Assembly (NCBI GenBank): GCA_017506865.1
Contig: JAFCMP010000124.1
Location: 806,001 to 870,000 of the forward strand
Direction: 5' to 3'
Source: Tribonema minus
Taxonomy: Eukaryota > Sar > Xanthophyceae > Tribonematales > Tribonemataceae
DNA length: 64,000 bases
Both the position numbers and the translations under genes were made by a program. The notes beneath the pieces were generated by a model. The model searched no databases and was not told the origin of the DNA. It saw only the letters and a program-made list of their open reading frames with translations. Each line of letters opens with the position of its first letter. Position 1 is the first letter of the stretch. Of this stretch, positions 23,214 to 34,500 are shown piece by piece.

Positions 23214-26200
23214 CTACGATTTGGGCTTCTTGCGGGCTCCGCCTGTGCTGCCCTTAATGCGTTTTCCCACCGTGTTCTGCGTACGCCGTTTCCTGACAAA
23301 AGGGTCATGGACATTGCCAGCAACCATGTCGCGCATTACCTCAGCCAGATACCTCATTTTGTCTACTGCCTGCTGTGGTGGCAATGACTTAGCGTCTGCG
23401 ACAATGGTCTTGGCAATCGCCCATACCTCAGCATGAGCCTTCTCAACATTAGTCTGCAATGGCTCATCTAATGCTGCTGCCCCTGCCCAATCACCGTCGA
23501 ATGCGTGTTGAGTGACATCTGTGCCAGCAGCATAGTGCATTGCAGCAAGAGCCAACACTTTGGCCAGTGCTACCTGCTGACCAGCACTAGTGGTGACGCA
23601 AGCTGCTGCCTGGGCTGAGGAAGGACGCAGCCACCTAGGGTTGGTGTTGCGGAATACAGCATTGGCAGCTGCAATGGCGACACGTAAGCATTGTGGCCGG
23701 CCAGGCGCTGCAGGATTTGATGGAAGAGGTACATCAGCCACCATTTGCTGCGCACTTGTGCCCGCCCCACCCCCCCCCTCCTTACCATTCCGCAGAGTAA
23801 GTGTGTTCTGCATAGGGCTTGCTTTGCGAGCAGCCTTGAGCACCCGCTCTGCTGTGCTCTGCGGCAGCCCTTGCAGAGTGCAACCATCTATGGCAGTGAT
23901 GATGTCGCCAATGGCTACAAGCTCTGATGCCTCGGCAGCAAGCATGCCACCGTCCTCCGCGCGCGTGAACGCTTGTACGACGACCATGCGGTTGCCGAAT
24001 TTGAGCTTGACGCCGAGGCCCTCGCCCTTGCGCATGCGCAGCGTCACGTCGAACATGCCGTACGCCGGAGCTGCTGACGCCGCACCGCTTGTATCGGCAG
24101 CGGCGGTGCCAGCTGCGCATTCTCCAGAGCCCTGCTCGCTATCCGCTGTCCCCCCCACCCCCTGTCCCTCCCCCGCCGCCGGCCCCGCCGCCTCTGCCAC
24201 CCCCCCAGCGGGGATGACTGTCACTCGCGGCAGGCAAGCGATGATGTGACGGCAGAGCATGCCTGTCCGTATGGGGTTCAGGCAGCTGCACAGGGCAGCG
24301 CCTGAGGCCGCCACCACCACCGAGTGCTGCGAGCACCCTGAAGTAGCCGTCGCTGCAAACCACTCCTGATTTGCAAACACTGGGGCGCTGCGCGTGATCG
24401 CTTGCAACATGCCCTCACTTGCCCTCCGACTATCATTGTCATCTAATGTTGCGTCAGGGTCGTCCTCCGGGGTTGGTCCTGAAAGCAGCAACACACGCGC
24501 ATCAAGTCAGAGGGTGCTTTAGAAAGGGCTTGAATGCGTCCAGACATGAGAAGAAAGTGCAGGTGACTCTCGCATCAGGGCTGCCACCACCCAGCAGTCC
24601 GCAGTGCACGGCGCCTCATTGAGAACCTCACGTTGATTGTACAGGGCTGCACAGGCAGACAACCTGAAGATTGAGAAGAAGGCAGGTGCGGCGTCTCAAC
24701 GAGGCTCTGGTGTTGGTTGCAGCGGGCTGAACAGGTGAGAGGGGGTGAGAAAAATGCATGCAATCGAACTTCAAGTCCAGCTCAGCAGTGGAAACGTGTA
24801 CCACTGAGGACATGAAGCTGAAGAACTGGTGGACATTAGCCTTCATTCGGCAGTGCACGGACTCATACAGGGTATGCATATACTAAATTACATCGGATGA
24901 TCATGATCCCTCAGTCAGGCGAGTCTGACAGCACCCCTTTGAGGGGGGGGGGGGCCGGGGCATTTACCAGGGCGGGGGGGGGGGGGGGGGGGGGGCAGAG
25001 GTCCAAGATTGGCAAGCCGAATAAACCAGGAGGCAGGCGAGTGGGTCGAGAGGGAGGGGGGGCAGGGGCATAAGAAAGGCTGAGGGTATCGAGGATGCCG
25101 TTACCTTACTGGCTTTAGTGTACTCGACTTGCTTGGCACATGGACATGCAGTACTATAATGGGAACAGCAATATTTGCTGCAGCACTGTTGCTGTTGTCG
25201 ACATTTCTGTAGGTGGGTGTTGTCGCCGTTTGGCAAAAGGGGGGCTATGACTTTGCAATGACGCCCGTGGTCTCACACAAAGAGAGGGGGCGTCTAGAAT
25301 GGGGGGGCAGTAAGTCATTATTCAACAGCGGTACGGTAAGGTCACCAGGTGCGTGTGCTACATGTGCATGATGAACTTCGCAAGAAAACGTACCTGGACT
25401 GGAATTGAGACCTTCATCCGCAACCGCCACATGATACCGCGCTGCAGCGACCACCTCCTGGGCGATGTGCTTCAGGCAATGCAAAGTGCCATGATGCTTC
25501 GCTACCTCCAGCAATGCCCCGTAGATGCTGCGCAGCCCTGCATCGATGCCCTTCACAGCCACGTCCAATGCGCGGGTGCTGGCCTCCATGTATAGCTGGT
25601 CTTCCGCGCTGTATCTTGCAGTGATGCGGCTGATGGAAGTGGTGAGGGAGCACAGCGTGCCCATTTTCTCCAGCTCTGCCTTCAGCTTGGCAAAGTAGCC
25701 CTCGCAGCGCTGGGTAGAGTTGATGCCGAGGGTGAGGATGCCAAGCCGGAAACAGAAAGCCCACCGCCTGCGGATTGCGTAGATGGTCCGGTTGAGGTAT
25801 GTCACCACCTCGGCCTCAGCTTTTCCAGCGTGTGCAAGGCAATGGTGCATTGCTTGCCACGCTGATTCGAAGCAGCGCTCCGTGGGCGCTCTGGACGCCA
25901 GCCGCAGATGCCGCTTGAAGTCCTGTCAGTCAACAAGAATGGACAGTACCGGTGATGGATATGCTTGGCATAAACATTAGCATACACGGACGAGCCTGGC
26001 CATGTCCACAGGCCAATAAGCACATGAAATACAGGAAGGTACAAACAGTACATGAGGCTCTCACTTCTCTTGTAGTAGTACATTTTTCTGCCATCGCTGC
26101 TTGTTGCCAGGCAAACCCTAGTAAATCGCGCACATTATCAAGCTGATGTAAGTGTATCAAGCACATCTCTGCACTTTGCAACCCTATATGCGCATTCTGT

Positions 26201-29200
26201 CAGATCAATTGTTTTTGAGTTAAAACATTGTGCACGTGATTCAGCTGCCCAGCACTTCCCTGGCTGAGTATGCGAGTTGCAGCATCACTGTTTAAGATGG
26301 CGCAGAACACGCAGTGCACGAAGATCATGGTTGCTTCATACATGTCACCTTTGGGTGTCAGCTGGCACATTCTGGAAAAATACCATCTTGATCACTGCAG
26401 ACTAGCCAGCGCTCAACACCAAAGACTTGTGCAAGCCTGACATGCAATGTCTCACAACGTGCATTTGGCAGCGGATGACTAAAAAAAATGCCACGGAAGT
26501 TGGCTTGCCAAGATAGGGATGCACAGCAATGCTGGCTGACAACATTGCGATCAGATTGTTCCTGTCAACGTCATTTTTGTCACCTTTGGGTGTCAGCTGG
26601 CACATTCTGGAAAAATACCATCATGATCACTGCAGATTAGCCAGCGCTCAACACCAAAGACTTGTGCAAGCCTGACATGCAATGTCTCACAACGTGCATT
26701 TGGCAGCGGATGACTAAAAAAAATGCCACGGAAGTTCGCTTGCCAAGATAGGGATGCACAGCAATGCTGGCTGACAACATTGCAATCAGATTGTTCCTGT
26801 CAACGTCATTTTTGTTCACGTGATGCACTCATGGCTAGGTGCTCTACACATGCAAACAAGGGGCATGCACTCATGGCTAGGTGCTCTACACATGCAAACA
26901 AGGGCCATGCTACTAATTTCCAACAGCTGTAGACATACATTTGACAGTCAACTTCCGTGGCGTCGGGGTTGCACTTGCCTTCCATGCAGTCCCCAGTCTT
27001 GATTTCAACTTCTCCTTCACGTTCTTGATGAAATGCCACTCGCAGATCAGGTGCACCGTTCCCGGCCATGACAACTCCATGGCCGCCTCTGCAGCTGCAT
27101 CTCTGCACAATAACACAAGTAAGGATAAGATTGGGTCACCAGCCTGACAGTGATGCCATGTGTAACAGGATAAGGGATGTGCGCTAGCGTATAGCACCGT
27201 ACATATACGGCTGTGCAAGGGATGACTAAGAGCCTCGCTTCTTCTTCGTACATACCACGTAGGTGATACCTGAACTTCAACTTCTTTCAATTTCTCGTTC
27301 AGCAGTGTAGCGCTATTGCAGACAGCAGGCAGTTGTGCATTTGATGACACCACAACCACAAGCATAACACTGCAAGCACGTGCGGGCCGATGGTGGCAGC
27401 TGCTCAACAACAGTTTATGTACATATGTCTGGGTGACTACCTTCAGCTGTTCGCTCATGTCCCTGAAATCAAGCTGAAAGCAAACCTTGTTGCTTAGTGA
27501 GAAAGGATCATGACATGTACGCCGTATGCCGCATGCCACAATGGCTAAACTGCCGTCTTTATAACGCATATAGAGCGGGTAGGATACTTGAGTTGGCGTA
27601 TATGTATATGCTATAGTATTTAATAACCAACATGTATATCAGTTTTGTTAAACAGGATACTCTTGCAGAAACAGGATATGCTGCAAGCCTTCATACCTGT
27701 CTGTGAAGCACACTCGAGGGAATCGCCCGTCCACCATTTTCACATAATGGTCGAAGAACCACGTGAACTCTTCAGTGCCCTCTCCATCCAACACTGCCTG
27801 GCAGAACAGTCTTGTCCTGCACATATTGCAGAGAGATTCGCACAGTCTGAGTCAGACATCTGTGTTTCATGGCCCGCTGTGATTTAAACTTGACTGATAC
27901 ATGCTCAGCAATCAATAGCATAGAAGCCATTAGCATGACAGTATACGGTATACGCATATCAGAACCATGCATTCGCGCATACAGTACTTCATCACCATCA
28001 GACATTCCTGCAACAGCGACATGACTCACTTGCTCTCGCCGTTCACGCCAATGATAATGCTGAGCGGCAGGCCATACTTGTTTGTGCCAAATGTGCAGTC
28101 CTGTGAAACACCCAAGCAAGTGGACAACAGAGACGATTCAGATTAGTGGTGCTTCAGAAAATGCAACAGTGATCACTCCAGCGGCAGTTGAGGCATTGGC
28201 ACGACGACACAATCATGACAAAGCCTGCAAGCTGACCTAAATGCAAAAATATACCCCAAGGACGCAAGGATGGCACATTGACAGGTTTGTGACTGCACGT
28301 TCACTCACTACGGAAGCGTTGGCCGGCCTCAGCACACACACTGATAGCTGACAACTGCGTGCTTTGCATGCATCACCCTTTGTCACCTCAGTGCAGACCG
28401 ACCGACAGTTGTGGCAAAAGCAAACTTACGTGCAGTAAGCGAGCTCAGCGACTGTGGGTCACCTGTTGAATGACATCCAGACCAAACTCCATGGCCAGCT
28501 CCACCTGCTCGCGTGTGGCCCAGAATGCTCGCTTAAACGTGCTGTCCTCCGAAAGGTCATGAGCAGCATACCCTCCTGTCGCCACCACATTGTTGAGCTC
28601 AGCAATGAACTCTTTGCTGTCGCCAGCAACGAATGCAAGCTTCGCCCTGACAGCCGCCGCTACATTGTTGAGCTGATTGATTGCCTGCTCATCGAAGACA
28701 GCCTTCAGGTCCCCGCCGAAGTGGTGAGCGAGGACAGTTTGTCGCAGCATCTTTCCACACATGCTGGGCGCCACGCACCAGCTCCTGACATCAGCTAAGA
28801 TTTCTGCTGTGAGCTCGCTCTTGGCAATGATGCGGCCGATGCCATCAGGCCGAGGTAGCTGCTTCACAGCCATTGCATGGTTGTGACCCTCGCTGAATGA
28901 CGAGGGGACACTGATCAGAGTCCATGGCACTGGTGTGGCAGTGACCGTATGCTCCAGGCTATCAGTGATCGCAGCAAGAGGCTGACGCGCTGATGGCATG
29001 TGAGGCTTTAGAACTGCACGCCAGCTGCAGTTGCATTTGATGCACTGATTTACCACTGTCCGTGGTGCAGCATCGGGCTTCAGTGCAGAGGCCTTCTGAG
29101 GAGGGGCACCTGCACAATGGCAGACTAGCCAGTATAGCGAGCTGTTTTTTTTCTTCAGGTACACCTTAAAACCAGCAGTGGAAGCTTGCATCTGCACGAC

Positions 29201-29260
29201 CTCCAAAGCTTCGTTTGGTGACCCAAACAGCCTCCCCTGAAGCTCAGCACCGAACTGCAT
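23214..29260 (-). CDS. MULE transposase with zinc fingers, DDE core, SWIM finger and C-terminal PDZ domain
   Basis: Exons: 29260-28463 (ATG, 266 codons), 28100-28030, 27816-27697, one starting at 27102, 25922-25394 and 24478-23214 (stop). The first four join in phase; the link between 27102 and 25922 is unresolved. Exon 1 has a WRKY/GCM1-like finger (CIKCNCSWRAVLK then SEGHNH). Exon 2 gives DCTFGTNKYGLPL, with the first catalytic Asp. Exon 3 ends CFTD and joins to RDAAAEA, with the second Asp, followed by HLICEWHFIKN. The exon at 25922 has LGINSTQRCEGYFAKLK, the C-terminal MULE core. The last exon has a SWIM finger C-x-C-x9-C-x-H (CSCLNPIRTGMLCRH), then a PDZ-like domain (GEGLGVKLKFG, IGDIITAIDG), and a basic tail GGARKKPKS that may be a nuclear signal. 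It probably cuts and joins the element ends in the nucleus. Confidence 0.85.
26344..26813 (-). repeat. 235-bp tandem duplication inside the transposase gene
   Basis: Two nearly identical copies (26344-26578 and 26579-26813) differ at only a few positions. Each contains an open frame reading RNNLIAMLSASIAVHPYLGK, so a duplicated exon cannot be excluded. Confidence 0.9.
26823..26906 (-). repeat. 42-bp tandem duplication inside the transposase gene
   Basis: ATGCACTCATGGCTAGGTGC and the following 22 bases occur twice back to back, directly after the 235-bp pair. Confidence 0.9.
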
Positions 29261-29702
29261 GCAAACGAACAGGGCACAATGCGATCAGCTTGACACGATC
29301 TGCTATCTAAGGTCGAGCTGTGCCGTGCACTCAGAAAACGCAGTGGCCATGCAGTGCGAGAGCTAACAGTACAGTCAAACTTGAGCCAAACTGGCCATGC
29401 CCGCGGTAGCGCTGCTGTCCGTTGGTGTGTGTCTTTGAGTTTTGAGTACGCAACATGTGCAGTGCGACTGGTCCACTCAAGCTGTGAAGCTTACAAGGCC
29501 GATGTCAAAATGGCTTGGAACATGAACCTGACTCCCTCATGGACATTGGTCTACCGCTGCAGATGGCAAGTTATGAATGAAATTTGGCAGTTGCTTCATA
29601 GTCACCTCGACATCTCCAGCGGTTGCAGCTGAGCTCGCCGGAGGCGAGCCCTCCATCTGTGCGTCACCAAGCCCACTGATTGCTGTCTTAGCTGCTTACT
29701 CG

Positions 29703-29853
29703 GTCAACACGGCCTCCGCACTGTGCGTAGCGCCAGAAACGCAAGGGCGACTGCTGCGAGCACGCACACTTCAAATGTGCACTTGCTGGGGGGTGTTCAA
29801 CCCCCCTGGCCCAAATAGTTAATTGGGCCAGGCTGGCCCAAATATGGGATCCG
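29703..29853 (-). repeat. MULE right terminal inverted repeat
   Basis: Reverse complement of the left end. The transposase ATG lies 443 bp inside it, so it may hold or border the transposase promoter. Confidence 0.92.
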
Positions 29854-29863
29854 TCATATGACC
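29854..29863. repeat. MULE target site duplication, right copy
   Basis: TCATATGACC, identical to 18879-18888. Confidence 0.9.
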
Positions 29864-31317
29864 ACCAAAAGCAGACTTGGCGACAACAAGATGCTGGTGA
29901 GGCCGTTCGTTTGACGCACGTGTCAAAAGTCTAGACACTAGTTCGATGGCGCTGCAGTATGCATATGTCTACCGTGTTCTTTCACTGTTGCTCATCAGGC
30001 GATGCTTGCGGCGCGTGTAACACAGGTGATCACCGCATGACATGTTCTCCTGGTTCAAGCTAATAGCGAAGGAAGAAGGCATAGCAGAGCCAGATTGTGT
30101 GCCACCAGACCGAGTCCAGTGGTGCAGGCCACGCCTATAGTGGTATGTATGTATACAAGGCAGCACAGCCTGAGAGGGTACAGACCTTCACATACAGTCA
30201 ATCAAGCGTGATCAGAGAGTTAGAGCGCCTGGTGCAGGAGATAGTGGAGATGGCTGCACCTGCAGTGAGATAGATGTACACGTCATCAGTCCTCCTTCGA
30301 GTTGCCGGTCGTAAGCCTGTTGGCCAGGACCACTCTCATAAGAAGTGGCCTACGTGTGTAAGACTGTCATTTTCCATGACCTTCCTTGCACTTTGCGGCA
30401 CATGTCTACAGGCGATGTACAAGCAAGATTTGCTGTCCCTTCAAGGGAGGTATCTTGCACACCCCAAAAGTTTCACAACACATATATGCTATGGGCAATT
30501 AACGCGCAATAAACCTCCCAGACACATCAGGTGCTCTGCGTCAGCATCATAGACTAGGGCTAGGGTTAAAGATGACCCTACGCAATGTGCACAGCAAGTG
30601 TAGTTGGGGGTCCCCGCCTCTTTGAAAACGCAGTCAGTCTTTATTGCAGTATGGTGGCATGAATAATTGATGTACGCTGCGCAGCGCGCAGCACAGCAAA
30701 ACGTGCTGCATCGCATGTGCGATTGATTCTACGAGTCTCATTCTGGCGATCATATGCAAACATGTTGTCGGCAGTGCTGCTCGACGTAACGACTCTGCGG
30801 CGACTCGCTCCCCGAGGCGCCAATCACCAGCGCTACGATGGCTGCCGCAGCAGCGCGGTCAGCGCAGCAGCAGTTGAGCTAGGGCCAGGCTATAAGCGTA
30901 GTCATGCGGCTGCTGTTACAGTGGTGTGTGTGCCCTCCCCGGCTATAGCGCCGCATCACCTTGCGGAAGCTGCAGACCAGCGGGGCGCGCCGCACTGTCC
31001 AGCAAGGCCTTCAAGTTCAACATGCTTTTTGAAGTTCTAGACGGCTGCACCGCCGTGGCGGTGGCTCGCAAAACAGGCCTGTACGGCGGCAGCGCTCAAC
31101 CCTTTGTTAGGGCCACTGGGTCAAGGTGCCAGCGGTGGGCGCCGCGCGTGAATCCCCCGCGCTCATCACAGCGGCACGATTCGCGTCTCGGCTGAGGGGG
31201 GCACCACCCAGACGGCGCCTTGCAGACAGGCGTGAACAAGCCGCGGCGGCGCTGTAGGGTACGACAGGGCGCTACAAGAGGCTGCGATGTGCCACCGCCG
31301 CTCGCGCGCGCCGCGCG
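29864..31317. other. Intergenic between MULE and KHA-kinase gene
   Basis: The right end is the 3' flank of the kinase gene. Plus-strand open frames at 30717-31040 and 30926-31195 have no recognised domain and may be chance. Nothing else is seen. Confidence 0.4.
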
Positions 31318-31490
31318 TCACTGCGCGGAGCTGCTCGCGCGCCGCCGGAACGCGTCCTGTATGACGTACGCGGCGACGCTGCGCCGCGTCACCTCCGCCT
31401 CCTCTGCGCGGCGCCGCTCGCGCGCGTCCTCCTCCTCGCGCCGCCGCCACTCCACCGCCGCCACCGCCGCGCGTCGACCATCCACATCGG

Positions 31491-31537
<47 letters not shown>

Positions 31538-34500
31538 ACCTGCGGGAACAGCTCCGGCAGGTCGCGCCCGCAGCCCTTGTCCTCGCGCGCGGAGTCCGCT
31601 GAGCCGCCGCGCCGCCCGCCGCCACCGCCGCTGCCGCCGCCGCCGCCGCCGTCGTGCGCCTTGATCTCCGCAAAGAGCGGCAGGCGCGCGGGCGCCAGCG
31701 GCTCGTCGCCGCCGCCGCCGCCGCCGCCGCTGCCGCGGGCGCAGAGCAGCGGCGACGCGTCGCCCATACTCAGTGGGTGGCCGCTGCCGCCGCCGCCGCA
31801 GAGGTGCCGCTTGCGCGGCGACGCCGCGCCGCCGCCGCCGCCGCCGCCGCTGTGCGCCGCGTCGCCGCCGCCGCCGCTGCCGCGCAGCGGCGGGCGCGGC
31901 CCTCCGCCGCCGCCGCCGCAGTCGACTGCGCATGCCGCCGCCGCGCGGCTGCTGTCGCGCACCGTCCTCCGCGATGGGCTCGGGAGGTGCTCCAGGGGGG
32001 CGTCGCCGCCGTCGCCGCCGCCGTCGCCGCAGTCCTTCGCCTCCGCCACGCTGCACGCGCCGCCGCCGCCGCGGTAGTGCGGCGCGGCGACGGCGGAGGA
32101 TGGGGATACCGCGGCGGCAGCGCCGCTGAGGGGGTAGGTGCTGCGGCTGGAGGCGTCGTCGTCGGCGCTCCTGTCGTCTTTGAACGCGTCGTCGCTGTTC
32201 CAGCTGCGGCAGCGGGTCAGGGTGGGGTCAACGATGAATCATTGGGGACGATTGCAGCGGTCATGACGCGCCGCTCACAAAAAGCATGGGCGCACGCCGG
32301 GTGAGGGCGAGGGTTGAATCAGCAGCAGCGGCCACGTCAGATGCTGCGCTGCCGTACATTGCGAGGTTTGATGCTGGTTTGTGCATGCATCATCTATGCA
32401 GCCTGTGCTGAGTTCAAGGGTCGACAGTAAGAGCTGAACGCAGCCGGTCCCGCCCCAGGTCCCACGCACGCTGAGCGGTGACACCTGAAGGGCATGTATG
32501 TATGCAGCAAACGGCACCGCGCCAGCCGTTTCCCACACGCCGCGGCGCATCTGTGACATGCGCGGGGAGATGTGCCTTTTACGCATCTCAAGCGTGCTGA
32601 GCACCGATGCCAGAAGGGCATGTATGTATGCTTTCAGGGGCCCCAGCTCGATCGCAGGTCCCTGCACCTGTTCCGAAGACTTGCCTGTACCAGTGTGCAC
32701 GGCCGTGTTGTGAGTGCAGCCGGCGCGTGCCACCTACGTATGCCGTGACAGACGCAGTCCACATCGCAGCATCACACATCCGCTTTGGTGAGCCCCCTTC
32801 ACTGATGCACAGCGGTTACACCGCTCAGGGTTATGTAGGCTACCATCAGGGTTCAGGTTCTGGCAAGCGCATCGCATCGTGAGAATAGCAGCGCGATAGC
32901 GGGGCGGGGGGCAGCGATATGACTCGTATTTGACTTGCCAAGCAACAACAGGAAGCTTCTGTGGATCGTAACCAAGCACGCAAGCTGAAACTCTGGCACA
33001 GCCTGCCAGTGGGCGTAGGTACCTGAATGACCTAATGAGGCCTTTGGGATGCCCAAGCGGCGGCAGCGCGCTACCGGGAGTGCCGCCGCCTCTGCCGCCG
33101 CCGCCGCCGACAGGGCTGGTGCCGTCGCTGCGGCGAGTGGCGTTGCTGCAGCGCGGCGCAGCGTCAGCGGCAGCAGCAAAGTGAATTCGCCTCTATGTGC
33201 CTTGTGGCACGTCCATGTGAACTATTACATGTTGACGTAGCCTCTATACGCGCTCCTTAAAGCTTTGCAATCTGAGCATCTACGGGATTGTTGACAAAGA
33301 CTGGCCCCTGCTGTCAGTGGCATTGGTGCCGTTGCCACGCTGCGGGTGGCGTTGCTGCAGCGTCTTGCGGCATCAGTGTTGGTGTGAAACAGGGCTGAAT
33401 GCAGCGTGAAAACGCAAGAAGAACAAGGAAGCACCCCCCCAAAGGGGGTTGGGTGCGAAGCCCCCGGGACTGAGCGGTGTGACAGCACTACGCTCCAGCA
33501 TCTCACTGGCGAACTTGTGCTGCCACTGCATTGTTGGTGCGCAGTTTCATGCGGCGGGCCTGCTCAAAGCACAGAAGTGAGATAGCACGAGTGCGTGACG
33601 TACAGGCAACTTCCGTCCTTCACTGTAAATGGCAAGCAAGAGAGTACATCTACGCCAGTGAACGTGGTTACCATTGAAGTTTCTGTGCGCCATGTGGCAG
33701 CCACGCGGTCGCAGCTGCGTGACTCGTGTGAGCCATCGCTGCAGCGGCTGTGATATGATATGGTTTAATACTTAGTGCATAACGTATGGGTAGGGCACGG
33801 TCCAGTAAGTTCTGGCAAGTCCAATTTGTTGGCGGTTCCGGTACCCCCCAAAAACGGGAAGGTTTTGTGTCAGCTCGAGGTGCCAGTGGGCGGCCTGCGG
33901 CCAGGGCATGGCTGCTGCATTCCCGGTCTTCCGATGATGGCTGCGGCGTGGCACAGCGCCAGGGACAATGCGAGTTCACCCCATGCAATAACAGAACCAA
34001 TCATGACTCATCCCTCCCTCAAGCAAAACTCTATGCACCTCAACTTAACTCACAAGACCTCAAGCACATTCGAATGCACAGAATTTCCGACCTCGCAGTC
34101 CCTGGGACCGGGGGACGCTAGGGAGTACGGCAGCATGCCCGGTACCCCCACTCAGTCAACGCGGCGTGCAGCAGGTTGAGCAATGACAGCCGCAAGTGCA
34201 GCGCACTTCAAGAGGTGACCCTCACCTGCCAAACCCGCCCCCCCGCTCCCTGGATCGCGGGGAGGCTACGCTGGAGGGGAGGGTGCCCGATAGCCCCCCC
34301 CCCCTCCGACTAGCGTCGTCCCCTTTAGGGTCAAAGCTGCGATCGGCGGTGCCGCGCTCGCTTGCGCTGCTGCGTGACGTGGAGCCCGGCAAATGGGGGG
34401 GGGGGGGGGGGAGGGGGGCAGAGCAGTGCGTGTGAGACACGCGATGCCGGACACAGTGATGATGAGCAGCGGTCAATGCATGCGCGTTTGCAACAGTGCA

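Larger units (their letters stand above)
18889..29853. mobile_element. Complete Mutator-like DNA transposon (MULE), 10,965 bp
   Basis: The ends are a 151-bp near-identical inverted repeat (18889-19039 and 29703-29853) starting CGGATCCCATATTTGGGCC. They are flanked by an exact 10-bp direct repeat TCATATGACC (18879-18888 and 29854-29863), the target site duplication. Long inverted ends, a 9-11 bp duplication and the MULE transposase inside (23214-29260) together identify the superfamily. The near-identity of the ends and the exact duplication suggest a fairly recent insertion. The transposase reads toward the left end from a start 443 bp inside the right inverted repeat. Confidence 0.93.

Noticed and set aside
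31166..32304. Several long open frames on both strands (Arg-, Pro- or Ala-rich)
   Set aside because: Shadows of the Gly-rich last kinase exon; only the minus frame ending in the IQ motif joins upstream exons in phase.
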